This document shows, piece by piece, positions 53,429-62,348 of a stretch of 64,000 bases of DNA. The stretch is from Haloarcula sebkhae. Lineage in GTDB: Archaea > Halobacteriota > Halobacteria > Halobacteriales > Haloarculaceae. Position 1 is the stretch's first letter, and each line of letters starts with the position of its first letter. A program made the position numbers and the translations under genes. Location of the stretch: the NCBI RefSeq assembly GCF_014647415.1, contig NZ_BMPD01000001.1:992001-1056000 (forward strand), given 5' to 3'. Under the pieces are notes generated by a model, which was not told the origin of the DNA, did no database searches, and saw nothing but the letters and a program-made list of their open reading frames with translations.

Positions 53429-54034
53429 TTATTCCGGCAGTTCGTCGATGAGGACGACCGCTTCGCCGTCGATGACGACTTCGTCGTCAACGAGGACGCG
53501 TGTGGTCAGCCGGTACTGTTCGTCCCCGAGGTCCTCGACGATTTCACATTCGGCAGTGAGCCGGTCGCCGATACGGACCGGGTTGTGGAACTCCAGATCT
53601 TGCGAGAGATAGATAGTCAGTCCCGGCAGCCGTGCCAGCGCCGCGCTGATGAGACTCCCCACGAGCGTCCCGTGGGCGATACGGCCGCGGAAGCGTGTCT
53701 GCTCTGCGAACTCGTCGTCCAAGTGAAGCGGGTTCGTGTCGCCGCTCGCGGCAGCGAACTGTCGCACGTCGTTTTCCGAGATCGTCTTCGTGAAATCGAC
53801 GTGGTCGCCGACGCCGAGGCGGCCCGGGTGGTCTTCGGAGATCGAGACGTGCCATTCGGGGAGGTCTTCGTCCGGTTCGATACGGTCTGCGGGCGTTACG
53901 CCGTCTTCGTCCTCCTGCTGGACGCCGAACGCGGCGAACGCTGCCCGGTTAGCTGCGACGACGCTGTTGAACATATGTGACGATGTTTCAGTCCATGTGT
54001 CTAACAGCGGGTTCCGTGGCGATTCAGAACTCAT
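53429..54034 (-). CDS. phaJ: (R)-specific enoyl-CoA hydratase, PhaJ-like, with N-terminal helical extension
   Basis: A 201-residue MaoC-type hydratase that would turn trans-2-enoyl-CoA into (R)-3-hydroxyacyl-CoA for PHA synthesis. The active-site motif FAAASGDTNPLHLDDEFA holds the Asp/His pair, followed by RGRIAHGTLVGSLIS. The first 60 residues are extra: NPLLDTWTETSSHMFNSVVA and ANRAAFAAFG resemble the amphipathic helix of phasins and PhaE, which could dock the enzyme on granules (inference). The ATG at 54034 is used. It diverges from phaR. Confidence 0.85.
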   Translation of the reverse strand: MSSESPRNPLLDTWTETSSHMFNSVVAANRAAFAAFGVQQEDEDGVTPADRIEPDEDLPEWHVSISEDHPGRLGVGDHVDFTKTISENDVRQFAAASGDTNPLHLDDEFAEQTRFRGRIAHGTLVGSLISAALARLPGLTIYLSQDLEFHNPVRIGDRLTAECEIVEDLGDEQYRLTTRVLVDDEVVIDGEAVVLIDELPE

Positions 54035-54192
54035 CTGTTCTGGTAGTTTATTGGTCGGAGTATTAAACCTTGGTGTTGGTTTCGCCTCAGCTGTCGGTAA
54101 ACGCCGTCTAACGGGCGTCAGACGCGCATTTGGGGTTCCGGTTACCGATGCTGCAGGGCGTAGCACGTTCCTCGACGCTCCTGAACCGCTAA

Positions 54193-54250
54193 TACCATCC
54201 TCTACCATTCAATGGTACTCAATGGTTTTTGGCGGAAGCTTTATACTGTT
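54193..54250 (+). promoter_or_regulatory. phaR operator (four half-sites) and TATA box
   Basis: A perfect dyad TACCATT-C-AATGGTA (54203-54217) is flanked at 10-base spacing by outer half-sites TACCATC (54193-54199) and AATGGTT (54221-54227), all symmetric about base 54210. A GCTTTATAC box follows at about 54238-54246, 29-37 bases before the phaR ATG. Placement suggests that PhaR, an AbrB-type protein, represses its own operon. Confidence 0.6.
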
Positions 54251-54274
54251 GAGGAGAGTACATGTAGTTGACCG

Positions 54275-54571
54275 ATGGCCGACGAGGATGATGGCCTGAT
54301 GTGGCCTCCGATGTTCAAGGGGATGCAACAGGCGAGCGAGAACGCGATGGAACAGCAACAGCAGCTGATGAAACAGATGTTCGCCAACGGTGGCATGCCG
54401 AGTTTCGATATGAATCAACTCGGTGCCATGAGCCAGATGGCGACGTTCAAGACCCGCGTACAAAGCGGGGGTCGGATCAGCATCCCCGATGCGGAGCGAG
54501 AGGCGCTGGGCATCGACGAAGGCGATATCGTTCAAGCCGTCGTCCTCCCGGTCACTAACAACAGCGAGTAA
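54275..54571 (+). CDS. phaR: PHA granule-associated AbrB-type regulator PhaR
   Basis: A 98-residue protein. Residues 1-52 are Met/Gln-rich and helical (MFKGMQQASENAMEQQQQL), fit for granule binding. Residues 54-93 form a SpoVT/AbrB swapped-hairpin DNA-binding fold (FKTRVQSGGRISIPDAEREA). In Haloferax mediterranei the equivalent PhaR binds both granules and its own promoter. It starts the phaRP transcript; phaP follows after 7 bases. Confidence 0.88.
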   Translation: MADEDDGLMWPPMFKGMQQASENAMEQQQQLMKQMFANGGMPSFDMNQLGAMSQMATFKTRVQSGGRISIPDAEREALGIDEGDIVQAVVLPVTNNSE

Positions 54572-54578
54572 TCCAACA

Positions 54579-55136
54579 ATGGTAGACTACACAACCCCCG
54601 TCACGACAGCGTTCGAGATGCAGCGTGCGACGATCGAGCAGAGCCAGAAGGCGCTCGAACAGAGCGTTTCCCTCCAGCAGAACGTCAACAACGCGGTTAT
54701 TGACAGCCTCGACACACAGGAGTCGGCACAGCGCCGCGGTGTCGAGCTCCAGCAGACCGCGTTCCACAGCTACCTCGACGCGATGGCGTCGACGATGCCC
54801 GGCATGACCGAAACTGTCGAGCAGATCCGCGAGACCGTCGACGAGCAGTTCGACTTCCTGCTCGAGAACCACGCCGAACTGTTCGACAACATGGAAACGG
54901 AGCTCGAAGAGGGCGTCGACACCTACGACGAGATGACTGACGAGTACGTCGCCGCCGTCAACGACCAGGTCGACATGCTCGTCGAGGCCCACGAGGAACT
55001 CGAAGCGCAGTCCGTCGAGGCCGCCGAGCAGTTCGGCGAGCAACTCGAAGAAGTGCAGGAGCAGGTCGAGGAGATTCAGGAGCAGGTCGAGGAAGTGCAG
55101 GCCGAAGCTGCCGACGCTGTCGACGTCGAAGCGTAA
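54579..55136 (+). CDS. phaP: phasin PhaP
   Basis: A 185-residue acidic helical protein that coats PHA granules. It is predicted to be almost entirely amphipathic helix and coiled coil, ending in repeated EQVEEIQEQVEEVQAE heptads. There is no transmembrane segment. The ATG at 54579 (MVDYTTPVTTAFEMQR) is 7 bases after phaR. It limits granule number and size by covering the surface (family knowledge). Confidence 0.88.
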   Translation: MVDYTTPVTTAFEMQRATIEQSQKALEQSVSLQQNVNNAVIDSLDTQESAQRRGVELQQTAFHSYLDAMASTMPGMTETVEQIRETVDEQFDFLLENHAELFDNMETELEEGVDTYDEMTDEYVAAVNDQVDMLVEAHEELEAQSVEAAEQFGEQLEEVQEQVEEIQEQVEEVQAEAADAVDVEA

Positions 55137-55146
55137 GAACGACAGT

Positions 55147-55158
55147 CGGTTTTTTTGT
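55147..55158 (+). terminator. T-run between phaP and phaE
   Basis: CGGTTTTTTTG directly after the phaP stop is the kind of T-rich site at which archaeal transcription ends. It is also about 25-30 bases before the phaE ATG, so it may double as the promoter of phaEC. This suggests that phaRP and phaEC are separate units. Confidence 0.4.
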
Positions 55159-55181
55159 GCGCCCGCCGCCGAGGTACTATT

Positions 55182-55727
55182 ATGAGTAACACAAACGACA
55201 TTCAGGAGGAATGGACGGAGATGGTTGAGGAGATGAACAACGCGGTCGCTGACTCGATGGAGCAGAACATGAAGGCTCAGGCAGCCTTCGTGGAGTCGTG
55301 GGCCGATGCCGTCGAAGATACGATCCCGGAGCAGGAGGACCTTGCTGACGGGATGGACGGGTACAACCGCGCCTACGAGGAGTGGATGGACGCCGCCGAG
55401 CAGATGGTCGAACGCTCGACCGACGCCGCTCGGGGCGAAGACGTCGACCCCGCCGAATTCCGTGACATCTGGCTGCAGTCCGCCAACGAGGCGTTCAAAC
55501 ACGTTATGGGCACCTCGGCCTTCGCGGCCGCGAACGGTCAGCTCGTCGAGTCGATGATGGAGATGCAACAGGAAGCAGACGACCTGAGCCAGGACACGCT
55601 GGAACAGCTCGGCTTCCCGACGCGAGACGATGTCGACGAGATCGGCGAGCGACTCATCGAGCTTGAGCGCCGCCAGCATGCGGTCGAACAGAAACTCGAC
55701 CGCGTGCTCGAACACTTAGAAGAGTAA
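55182..55727 (+). CDS. phaE: PHA synthase subunit PhaE (class III, haloarchaeal)
   Basis: The 181-residue partner that activates PhaC. Helical, Met/Glu-rich, with [20 protein letters not shown] at the start, a conserved centre ([20 protein letters not shown]) and a C-terminal coiled coil ([20 protein letters not shown]). It is shorter than bacterial PhaE, as usual in haloarchaea. phaC begins 2 bases after its stop. Confidence 0.9.
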   Translation: MSNTNDIQEEWTEMVEEMNNAVADSMEQNMKAQAAFVESWADAVEDTIPEQEDLADGMDGYNRAYEEWMDAAEQMVERSTDAARGEDVDPAEFRDIWLQSANEAFKHVMGTSAFAAANGQLVESMMEMQQEADDLSQDTLEQLGFPTRDDVDEIGERLIELERRQHAVEQKLDRVLEHLEE

Positions 55728-55729
55728 TC

Positions 55730-57163
55730 ATGTCAAGCAACCCTTTCAATCCGTTCGAAGCCGCCCTCAACTGGCAGCGCAAGACACTGGAGAACATGAC
55801 TGACGCTGCCGAGACCAGTCAGATCGCCGACGAGCGACTGGAACTGCTGGAGTCCGTCGAAGTCGGCCAGACGCCGAGTAACGTCGTGTACGAGGAGAAC
55901 AAGCTCGAACTCCTCCATTACGACGCCGAGGCTGCCGGCATCGAGGTACCCGAAGAGGAGAGGGAGGACGTGCCGATCCTCATCGTCTACGCCCTCATCA
56001 ACCGGCCGTACATCCTTGACCTGCAAGAGGAGCGGTCGGTCGTCCGACGCCTGCTTGAGGCGGGCCACGACGTGTACCTCATCGACTGGAACGAGCCCTC
56101 GCGGCTCGACCAGCACCTCACCCTCGACGACTACGTCAACCGCTATATGGACAACTGCGTCGACGTGGTCCGCGAGCGCTCCGGGCAGGACGCGATCAAC
56201 ATCCTCGGCTACTGTATGGGCGGGACGATGTCGGTAATGTACACCGCGCTCCACAAAGAGAAGGTCAATACTCTGGGCCTGATGGCCGCTGGGCTGTGCT
56301 TCGACCACACCGGCGGCGTCCTCGAAGAGTGGGGCTCCGAGGAGTACTACTCCCCGCAGGACGTCGTCGACACGTTCGGTAACGTCCCCTCCGATATGCT
56401 TGACATCGGCTTCGCGCTGATGGATCCCGTCGAGAACTACGTCACGAAGTACATCCGGTTCTCGGAGAACATGGAGAACGAAGGCTTCGTCGAGAACTTC
56501 GGCCGGATGGAGAAGTGGCTCGGCGATGGTATCGACGTAGCCGGCGAGGCTTACGTTCAGTTCCTCGAAGACGTGTACCAGGACAACAAGCTCTATCGGA
56601 ACGAACTGGAACTCGACGGCAAGCACGTCGACCTGGACAACATCGACATGCCCGTCCTCCAGCTCATGGGTGAATACGACCACCTCATTCCGCCGGAGGC
56701 CTCCAAGCCGTTCAACGACGTCATCGCCAGCGACGACACGCGTACCATCGAGTTCTCGACGGGCCACATCGGGCTCTCCGTCTCGTCGTCGACGCACGCC
56801 GACCTCTGGCCCGAAGTCGCCGAGTGGTACTCGGAGCGCAGCAAAGGGGGCGAGGAAGTCGACATCGAGGTCGAATCCCCCGAAGCGGCTGCAGACGACG
56901 CGGTAGACCAGTCGGAACCCACTGAGATCGACGTCGACGCGACTGACGATGTCGATGCCGACGCTACTGAGAACGAAGACGACGCGACCGACGGACCTGC
57001 CGATGTCGATAGCGTCTCCGGTATCGGCCCGACCTACGCCGACCGTCTGCACGACGCCGGCATCCACAGCGTTGCGGACCTGGCTGACTACGACGCGGCT
57101 GAACTGGCTGACATCGCCGAGACCACCGAATCCCGCGCGCAGGACTGGCTCGACCAGCTGTAA
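55730..57163 (+). CDS. phaC: PHA synthase subunit PhaC (class III) with C-terminal helix-hairpin-helix
   Basis: The 477-residue catalytic subunit that polymerises (R)-3-hydroxyacyl-CoA. The lipase-like box is GYCMGG with nucleophile Cys162; Asp317 (GEYDHLI) and His346 (STGHIGLS) complete the triad. The hydrolase fold ends near residue 372. Then comes an acidic linker (375-423) and a helix-hairpin-helix-type module ([20 protein letters not shown], about 424-477) not found in bacterial PhaC. That module could bind DNA or a protein and so tie granules to the nucleoid (inference). It forms an operon with phaE. Confidence 0.95.
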   Translation: MSSNPFNPFEAALNWQRKTLENMTDAAETSQIADERLELLESVEVGQTPSNVVYEENKLELLHYDAEAAGIEVPEEEREDVPILIVYALINRPYILDLQEERSVVRRLLEAGHDVYLIDWNEPSRLDQHLTLDDYVNRYMDNCVDVVRERSGQDAINILGYCMGGTMSVMYTALHKEKVNTLGLMAAGLCFDHTGGVLEEWGSEEYYSPQDVVDTFGNVPSDMLDIGFALMDPVENYVTKYIRFSENMENEGFVENFGRMEKWLGDGIDVAGEAYVQFLEDVYQDNKLYRNELELDGKHVDLDNIDMPVLQLMGEYDHLIPPEASKPFNDVIASDDTRTIEFSTGHIGLSVSSSTHADLWPEVAEWYSERSKGGEEVDIEVESPEAAADDAVDQSEPTEIDVDATDDVDADATENEDDATDGPADVDSVSGIGPTYADRLHDAGIHSVADLADYDAAELADIAETTESRAQDWLDQL

Positions 57164-57202
57164 TCCGGCGCTGTTTTTCTGTTTCCCGCTGCACGAGTAG
57201 CT

Positions 57203-57664
57203 ATGCGCGTTTCCGTCATCGGCGGCTCGACAGTTACCGACGAACAGTACCAGCAGGCACGGGAGGTCGGGCGGCGACTCGGTGAGCATGGCCACGATGT
57301 CGTCTGTGGCGGCCTCACTGGCGTGATGGAGGCGGCCTGTCGGGGTGCGAGCGAGGCCGGCGGTCACACTGTCGGTATCCTCCCTGGTGAGCGCCGGGCC
57401 GCTGCAAACGACTACGTCCAGACCGCCATTGCGACGGGACTCGGAAACGCTCGCAACGTCCTCGTCGTGATGAACGGCGCGGCCGTCATCGCTATCGACG
57501 GCGGCACCGGGACGCTCTCGGAACTCGGCCACGCCCTCGACATAGACCGACCGGTCGCCGGGCTCGGAACACACCGCCTCGACAGCGTGGCCGGCGGCGA
57601 CGCCATCGAACACGTCGACACCCCTGCTGAGGCCGTCGAACACGTCGAGTCAGCCGTGCAGTAG
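57203..57664 (+). CDS. LOG/TIGR00725-like Rossmann protein
   Basis: A 153-residue protein of the lysine-decarboxylase-like (LOG) superfamily. VSVIGGSTV begins the fold, VCGGLTGVMEAACRGASEAG is the nucleotide loop, and IAIDGGTGTLSELGHAL holds the GGxGT motif. Relatives cleave ribose monophosphates from nucleotides or bind molybdopterin; the role of this branch is unclear. A T-rich stretch after phaC probably ends the previous transcript. Confidence 0.83.
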   Translation: MRVSVIGGSTVTDEQYQQAREVGRRLGEHGHDVVCGGLTGVMEAACRGASEAGGHTVGILPGERRAAANDYVQTAIATGLGNARNVLVVMNGAAVIAIDGGTGTLSELGHALDIDRPVAGLGTHRLDSVAGGDAIEHVDTPAEAVEHVESAVQ

Positions 57665-57672
57665 CCGCCGTT

Positions 57673-57897
57673 TCAGTCGAGTAGCCGTCTCAGCACCGCC
57701 GCAACAACGAGGTTCCCAACGCCAAGCAGCCTGACCCGGCGACGGGCCCCGTCCTGCGGCGTGAACTCCACCGACAGTGCCCAGCGATAGCCCAGCCGCG
57801 CCAGCGACAGTAACAGCCCCGGAACAAGCAGATGAAGCACGCCAGCCAACGCCGTTCCAGTCCATAGCAGCCGCCGTTCGGTCCGTGTTAGGTCCAT
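57673..57897 (-). CDS. small membrane protein, 74 aa
   Basis: Begins MDLTRTERRLLWTGTALAGV. One clear hydrophobic helix (TALAGVLHLLVPGLLLSLA) and a second, weaker one near the end (LLGVGNLVVAAVL), with arginines between. Convergent with the LOG-like gene. It looks like a conserved halophile membrane peptide; function unknown. Confidence 0.62.
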   Translation of the reverse strand: MDLTRTERRLLWTGTALAGVLHLLVPGLLLSLARLGYRWALSVEFTPQDGARRRVRLLGVGNLVVAAVLRRLLD

Positions 57898-58061
57898 ACC
57901 GATTCAAAGGTGTACGTCGGTTTGACCGTGGCGACTGCTTCCGAAAGGTGAATTTTGCGATACCGTTTGAAAAACGACGCAGCGTCATCACTACCCGGTC
58001 TGAGGATAGAAAATATAGAACCGCAGTGGTTGTCGCTCGAATCGACGAGTAGGGCAAGCAT
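57898..58061. other. intergenic stretch between the 74-aa gene and the hairpin array
   Basis: No gene seen. It holds AT-rich strings such as AAAATATAGAA near 58010 and a weak CTCG/CGAG hairpin at 58036-58049. The longer plus-strand frames crossing it are shadows of the thermosome gene. Confidence 0.35.
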
Positions 58062-58264
58062 CCGGCGCGCGAAGCGCGCCGGTTCAATCGCAGCGAGTGA
58101 CTACCGCGCCGCGAAGCGGCGCGACAGGGGGCTGCAGGTTTCGCATGTGTGGTTTGCCTCGCGGGTCACTTCGTCGTCGGGCGGCAGTGCCGCCCGACTG
58201 CCTGCGGGACCTTCGGTCCCGCTCTGTTCCCCGCTCGGCTTACCGAGGTTTCTTCGAAACCTCG
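58062..58264. repeat. array of five perfect triloop hairpins downstream of the thermosome
   Basis: Five perfect inverted repeats with three-base loops: 58062-58082 (9 bp), 58105-58123 (8 bp), 58176-58198 (10 bp), 58204-58222 (8 bp) and 58244-58264 (9 bp). The first two have GAA loops on the plus strand and contain GCGAAGC; the last two have GAA loops on the minus strand; the central one has AGT/ACT. Stem sequences are unrelated. The last hairpin ends one base before the thermosome stop codon, so the array lies in the 3' region of that mRNA. Confidence 0.75.
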
Positions 58265-58265
58265 C

Positions 58266-59951
58266 TTACATCATGCCGCCCATACCGCCCATGCCGCCGC
58301 CCATTCCGCCGGGCGCGCCGCCTGGGCCGCCAGGTCCGCCTTCGTCCTCGTCGTCGTCGCCCTGGCCACCCTTGAGGTCGCCAGCGGCGATGACGTCATC
58401 GATGCGGAGGATCATGACGGCTGCTTCGGTTGCGCTTTCGACGGCCTGGGTCTTGACACGGAGGGGCTCAACGACGCCGTCCTCTTCCATGTCGACGACC
58501 TCACCGGTGTAGGCGTCAAGCCCGGAGGTGACTGCGCCACCGTCGTGCTTGCTGCGGAGGTCGACCAGCGAGTCGATCGGGTCGAGACCGGCGTTCTCCG
58601 CAAGGGTGCGCGGGATGACGTCGATGGCGTCGGCGAAGGCTTCGACGGCGAGCTGTTCGCGCCCACCAACGGAGTCGGCGTGGTCGCGCAGGCCGAGTGC
58701 GAGCTGCGTCTCGGGGGCACCGCCGCCGGGCAGGACCTTCCCGTCCTCCAGCGTGGCGGCGACGACGCCGAGCGAGTCCTCGATGGCGCGCTCGACTTCG
58801 TCGACGACGTGTTCGGTGCCGCCGCGGAGGATCATCGTGACAGCGCGGGCGTCCTCGACGTCCTCGACGAAGATGCGCTCGTCGCCAGCGATGTCCTTCT
58901 GGGCAACGGAGCCGGCGAAGCCGAGGTCGTCGGCTTCGATGTCGTCGATGTTCGAGATGATGCGCGCGCCGGTCGAGCGCGAAAGGGCCTCGATGTCGGA
59001 CTTCTTGGCGCGGCGAACAGCGAGAATACCTCCCTGGGCGAGGTAGTGCTGAGCCATGTCGTCGATGCCCTTCTGGCAGAAGACGACGTCAGCACCGGCT
59101 TCTTTGAGCTTGTCGACCATCTCCTTGAGCTGTTCCTCTTCCTGGTCGAGGAACTGCTGGAGCTGGTCGGGGTCGGTGACGTTGACTTCGGTGTCGAGCT
59201 CCGTTTCCGGAACTTCGATGGCCGTGTCGAGCAGGGCAACGTCGGCGTCCTCGACGGCGAACGGCATGTTGTCGTGGACGCGTTCCTTGTCGACGATGAC
59301 GCCTTCGACGAGTTCGGACTCGTCGGTTGCGCCGCCGACGACGGTTTCGATCTGGATGTTGTCGGTGTCGACGCTGCCGTCATCGTCGACGACGGACTGT
59401 GCGGCGCGGACGACGAGCTCGGCGAGGACGTCCTTGGAGGACTCCGCGCCCTTGCCGGTCATCGCGGTCGCGGCGACCTTTTCGAGGGTCTCCGTGTCGT
59501 CGGCGTCGACGTCGATGGCGTTGTTTTCGAGGATTTCCTTGGCCTTCTCGGCGGCCTGGCGGTACCCCTGAGCCAGGATGCTAGCGTGGATGTCCTGGTC
59601 GAGGAGTTCCTCGGCCTTCGAGAGGAGTTCGCCGGCCATGACGACCGCCGTGGTCGTGCCGTCGCCCACTTCGTCTTCCTGGGTCTGGGCGACCTCGACG
59701 ATCATGTTAGCGGCGGGGTGCTCGATGTCCATCTCGTCGAGGATGGTGACGCCGTCGTTCGTGACGACGACCGAGCCCGAGTTGTCGACGAGCATCTTGT
59801 CCATGCCCTTCGGACCCAGTGTCGTCCGAACGGCCTCGGCGACGGCCGTCCCGGCCGTGATGTTCATCGACTGCGCGTCCTTTCCGGATGTCCGCTGGGA
59901 CTCCTCGGAAAGTACAATCATGGGCTGGTTGCCCATCTGCTGTTGAGCCAT
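58266..59951 (-). CDS. thsA: thermosome subunit (group II chaperonin)
   Basis: A 561-residue ATP-driven folding chamber subunit. [14 protein letters not shown] is the nucleotide P-loop-like region, [17 protein letters not shown] holds the conserved Asp, and [14 protein letters not shown] lies in the second equatorial part. The tail is a Gly/Met repeat ([14 protein letters not shown]) that points into the cavity. The ATG at 59951 ([11 protein letters not shown]) is used; an ATG two codons upstream is also in frame. A strong TTTATATA box precedes it, as in heat-inducible haloarchaeal genes. Confidence 0.95.
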   Translation of the reverse strand: MAQQQMGNQPMIVLSEESQRTSGKDAQSMNITAGTAVAEAVRTTLGPKGMDKMLVDNSGSVVVTNDGVTILDEMDIEHPAANMIVEVAQTQEDEVGDGTTTAVVMAGELLSKAEELLDQDIHASILAQGYRQAAEKAKEILENNAIDVDADDTETLEKVAATAMTGKGAESSKDVLAELVVRAAQSVVDDDGSVDTDNIQIETVVGGATDESELVEGVIVDKERVHDNMPFAVEDADVALLDTAIEVPETELDTEVNVTDPDQLQQFLDQEEEQLKEMVDKLKEAGADVVFCQKGIDDMAQHYLAQGGILAVRRAKKSDIEALSRSTGARIISNIDDIEADDLGFAGSVAQKDIAGDERIFVEDVEDARAVTMILRGGTEHVVDEVERAIEDSLGVVAATLEDGKVLPGGGAPETQLALGLRDHADSVGGREQLAVEAFADAIDVIPRTLAENAGLDPIDSLVDLRSKHDGGAVTSGLDAYTGEVVDMEEDGVVEPLRVKTQAVESATEAAVMILRIDDVIAAGDLKGGQGDDDEDEGGPGGPGGAPGGMGGGMGGMGGMM

Positions 59952-59977
59952 AGTCAAACGATGATTGAATGTGATTC

Positions 59978-59985
59978 TATATAAA
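59978..59985 (-). promoter_or_regulatory. TATA box of the thermosome gene
   Basis: TTTATATA read on the minus strand, about 27-34 bases before the ATG: the best TATA match in the window and consistent with a strong, heat-responsive promoter with a very short leader. Confidence 0.65.
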
Positions 59986-60051
59986 TGCTGTGGTCACAGC
60001 CGCCATATCGCCTTACTGCATGCCACACTCGACGGTGTGATACTACCTAAC

Positions 60052-60072
60052 GTGGGTGGTTTATATACCCAC
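60052..60072. repeat. GTGGGT/ACCCAC inverted repeat around a TATA-like core
   Basis: Arms GTGGGT (60052-60057) and ACCCAC (60067-60072) flank an AT-rich centre that includes TTTATAT. It lies between the end of the AAA ATPase gene and the thermosome promoter, so it may be the 3'-end structure of the former or an upstream site of the latter. Confidence 0.4.
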
Positions 60073-60082
60073 TCAGGAACGC

Positions 60083-61138
60083 TCAGCGGCCCATTCCGAA
60101 CCGCCGGTGGCGCAACTCCGGCGTAATCTGGATGCGGGAGATGTCCTGTCCGGTCCGGTACCAGACGAACGCCGCCCTTGTGAACAGTTCGCGACACTCG
60201 ATGCGGACTTCCCGGGGATTGCCATCGGTCCGCTCGTGGATATCTTCGATTGCGGCCCGGGTGAACAGATCCGGGGCCTGCCCCTCGTACGGTTCGTCTC
60301 GGAAGTACGCCAGCGAGCGGGCGGCGTACTCGGCTACGTCGTCCGGCGAGAACGGGTCGATACCCTCGTAGTATCGCAGCCGGGAGTCGAGCGTTCCGCG
60401 GATCTCGGCGACGCGCCGTTTCCCCTCCGGTGTCCCGGTGAGGAACAGCCGAACGCCGGCGTCGCCAGCCACCTGCAGCGGCGACAGCAGGTCCGCCTCA
60501 AGAACCTCGATCTCGTCGACGACCAGCAGGAGCGTTTTCTCGTCCTCGCGCACGCGACGGACGATCTCGTGGACGGCGTCTTTCGCTTCAGCGGTCGCCC
60601 ACGGAATCCCGTCGCGGACCTGCGAGTAGTTGCGCTGGTCGATGGAGTAGCCCGCGGCGTAGGCGGCTGTCAGCACCGTCTGGTACAGTTTTCGGGGCGT
60701 CGTCTCGCGTGGGTTGTCCAGATGCGTGATGACAAAACCCTCGTGTTTCGAGAGGTCCCGCAGCACGATTTCACGGAAGGCCGTCTTTCCGGTGCCGTAG
60801 GGGCTCACCAGTCCGATGTGCTGGTCCTGGAGGAGCCACGATGTGACCTGATTCAGCATCTCGGTGTCGTGGCGGACGTATAGCGGCTCGGGCATGTGGT
60901 CCAGCCCGGCTTCCTCGGTAAACGGGAGGTCTGTCACGGTGTCGGCGGTGCCGCCCAGCGCCTCGCCGAAGGCCAGCAGCCGCTGTTCGACCTCCTCCAA
61001 CTGGTCCAGCAGGACGCCGGCGGTGGCGCTCTCGGCACGGTCTTCCTCTTCGGACCGGAGCGATTCGAGCCGGTCCATCACCTCCGAGACCGACTGCCCC
61101 GTACCGCTGGTCTTCGGTTGTTCTGTGTCGTCCACCAC
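60083..61138 (-). CDS. AAA+ ATPase (ExeA/Cdc6-like fold)
   Basis: A 351-residue ATPase. Residues 15-60 form a coiled coil (EVMDRLESLRSEEEDRAESA). Walker A is VSPYGTGKTA near residue 113, Walker B LLLVVDEIEVLE near 207, with sensor-1 at LFLTGTPEGK. The C-terminus is a small helical lid without a clear winged helix. It could move DNA or act as a regulatory switch; no partner is adjacent. The true function is unknown. Confidence 0.78.
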   Translation of the reverse strand: MVDDTEQPKTSGTGQSVSEVMDRLESLRSEEEDRAESATAGVLLDQLEEVEQRLLAFGEALGGTADTVTDLPFTEEAGLDHMPEPLYVRHDTEMLNQVTSWLLQDQHIGLVSPYGTGKTAFREIVLRDLSKHEGFVITHLDNPRETTPRKLYQTVLTAAYAAGYSIDQRNYSQVRDGIPWATAEAKDAVHEIVRRVREDEKTLLLVVDEIEVLEADLLSPLQVAGDAGVRLFLTGTPEGKRRVAEIRGTLDSRLRYYEGIDPFSPDDVAEYAARSLAYFRDEPYEGQAPDLFTRAAIEDIHERTDGNPREVRIECRELFTRAAFVWYRTGQDISRIQITPELRHRRFGMGR

Positions 61139-61219
61139 AGCTATCTCTCTCAGCCTTGCCGGTCCGGCGCGTTATATGTTACGCCCCGGATTTCGAGGAA
61201 GATAACGTGCTCTGCTGTA

Positions 61220-62194
61220 TTAGAACGGCAGCGGGAACGGAACCGAGCCGTAGGCGTACCCTTCCATGCTGCCGTCCGGGCGAGCACGGAACACGATAGT
61301 CGGTGAGTACCCCACATCCGGCTGTTCGCCGTAGACTCGCCGCCAGTCGTCGTCTGGGAACGAACTGCAGTCGACCACGAGGACCGCACCGGGGTGGGCT
61401 GCTAGCTGGTCGCGTGTCTTCGCGTCGCCGGACGCCTTCACCGCGCCGACGGCAGTGTCGACCTGCCGTCGGGACGGCGGCCGGGGACGCGTGACCTCGA
61501 CGAGTGTGTCTTCGACCCGGAAGTCGACGGAGTGGCCCGAGTCCAGTTCGACTTCGGGGGTGATGTCGTTGCCCGCGTCGACGAGCAGTTTGGCGACGTT
61601 GAACTCGCCCATCGTCGCCCGCATCCGCGAGAGGTCAAAGCCCTCGCTGGTCCCGAGTTTGCTCGCCATCGTGTAGCGATAGTCGTCCAGTGCGCCGGTC
61701 GCCAGGAAGTCGTCGTAGAACGCCAGTCCGTCCGCTCGGTCGGCGTCCGGGAAGCCGCCGGCGTGGTCCCGGAAGAACGTCCGTGTCGACTCCCGGCCGT
61801 CCTTCGAGAGAAACACGGGTAGGAAAAAGTGCGCCAGCGTCTCGTACTCGGTGAGCCACGGGTCTTCCACCTCTAGCTGGGCGAATAGTTCGCGCTGGAC
61901 CCACTCGCTAATCTCGTCGGGCACCTCGTCGAACGTGTACTTCTCCGTCCGCCACAGCGTCTCCGGTGTCTCCGTATTTCCGACCCAGTACGCCCGCTGG
62001 CCGTTCCAGCAAAACAGCGCCAGATCGCCGTTGTCCATCTCCAGTCGGCGGGCGGCCCAGCCCTCCGGCGGGGCGAACCACGGTCCGTTCATCGTCGCAC
62101 CGAAGGTGTTCTGTAACGGTGTCAGCAGGTCCGTTCGGACTCGCTTTTCACTCCATCGCTCGTTCGACTGTCGCAGACGTAAGGGACCAGCCAC
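61220..62194 (-). CDS. DUF5784-type haloarchaeal protein
   Basis: A 324-residue acidic protein matching a haloarchaeal family I recall as DUF5784. Conserved-looking parts are MDNGDLALFCWNG, WVGNTETPETLWRTEKY, FFLPVFLSKDGRESTRTFFR and a C-terminal EVTRPRPPSRR to VLVVDCSSFPDDDW. The C-terminal half, with SVDFRVEDTLVEVTRP, has the look of a restriction-endonuclease-like fold (D, then E-x-T instead of E-x-K), so activity is doubtful. A GTG at 62194 gives the family start VAGPLRLRQS; an ATG at 62245 is an alternative. Confidence 0.72.
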   Translation of the reverse strand: MAGPLRLRQSNERWSEKRVRTDLLTPLQNTFGATMNGPWFAPPEGWAARRLEMDNGDLALFCWNGQRAYWVGNTETPETLWRTEKYTFDEVPDEISEWVQRELFAQLEVEDPWLTEYETLAHFFLPVFLSKDGRESTRTFFRDHAGGFPDADRADGLAFYDDFLATGALDDYRYTMASKLGTSEGFDLSRMRATMGEFNVAKLLVDAGNDITPEVELDSGHSVDFRVEDTLVEVTRPRPPSRRQVDTAVGAVKASGDAKTRDQLAAHPGAVLVVDCSSFPDDDWRRVYGEQPDVGYSPTIVFRARPDGSMEGYAYGSVPFPLPF

Positions 62195-62348
62195 AGGGTC
62201 GTGTAGATGGTCAGTGGTCTTGGGCGTTCCGCCCTGTCGAAACATCCCCTTTTGGACCGTTCGACTGCTCTGTTGCCCGTGTGGTACGGTTTCTGTGACC
62301 ACCGTTACATTGATAGTCACTACCAGCCAAGTTTCACCGTGGTAACCT

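Noticed and set aside
55733-57643. 636-codon open frame antisense to phaC
   Set aside because: phaC is certain by its catalytic triad; the antisense translation is Val/Asp/Arg-rich shadow sequence.
58149-59984. 611-codon plus-strand frame opposite the thermosome
   Set aside because: The thermosome is unmistakable; the opposite frame is composition shadow.
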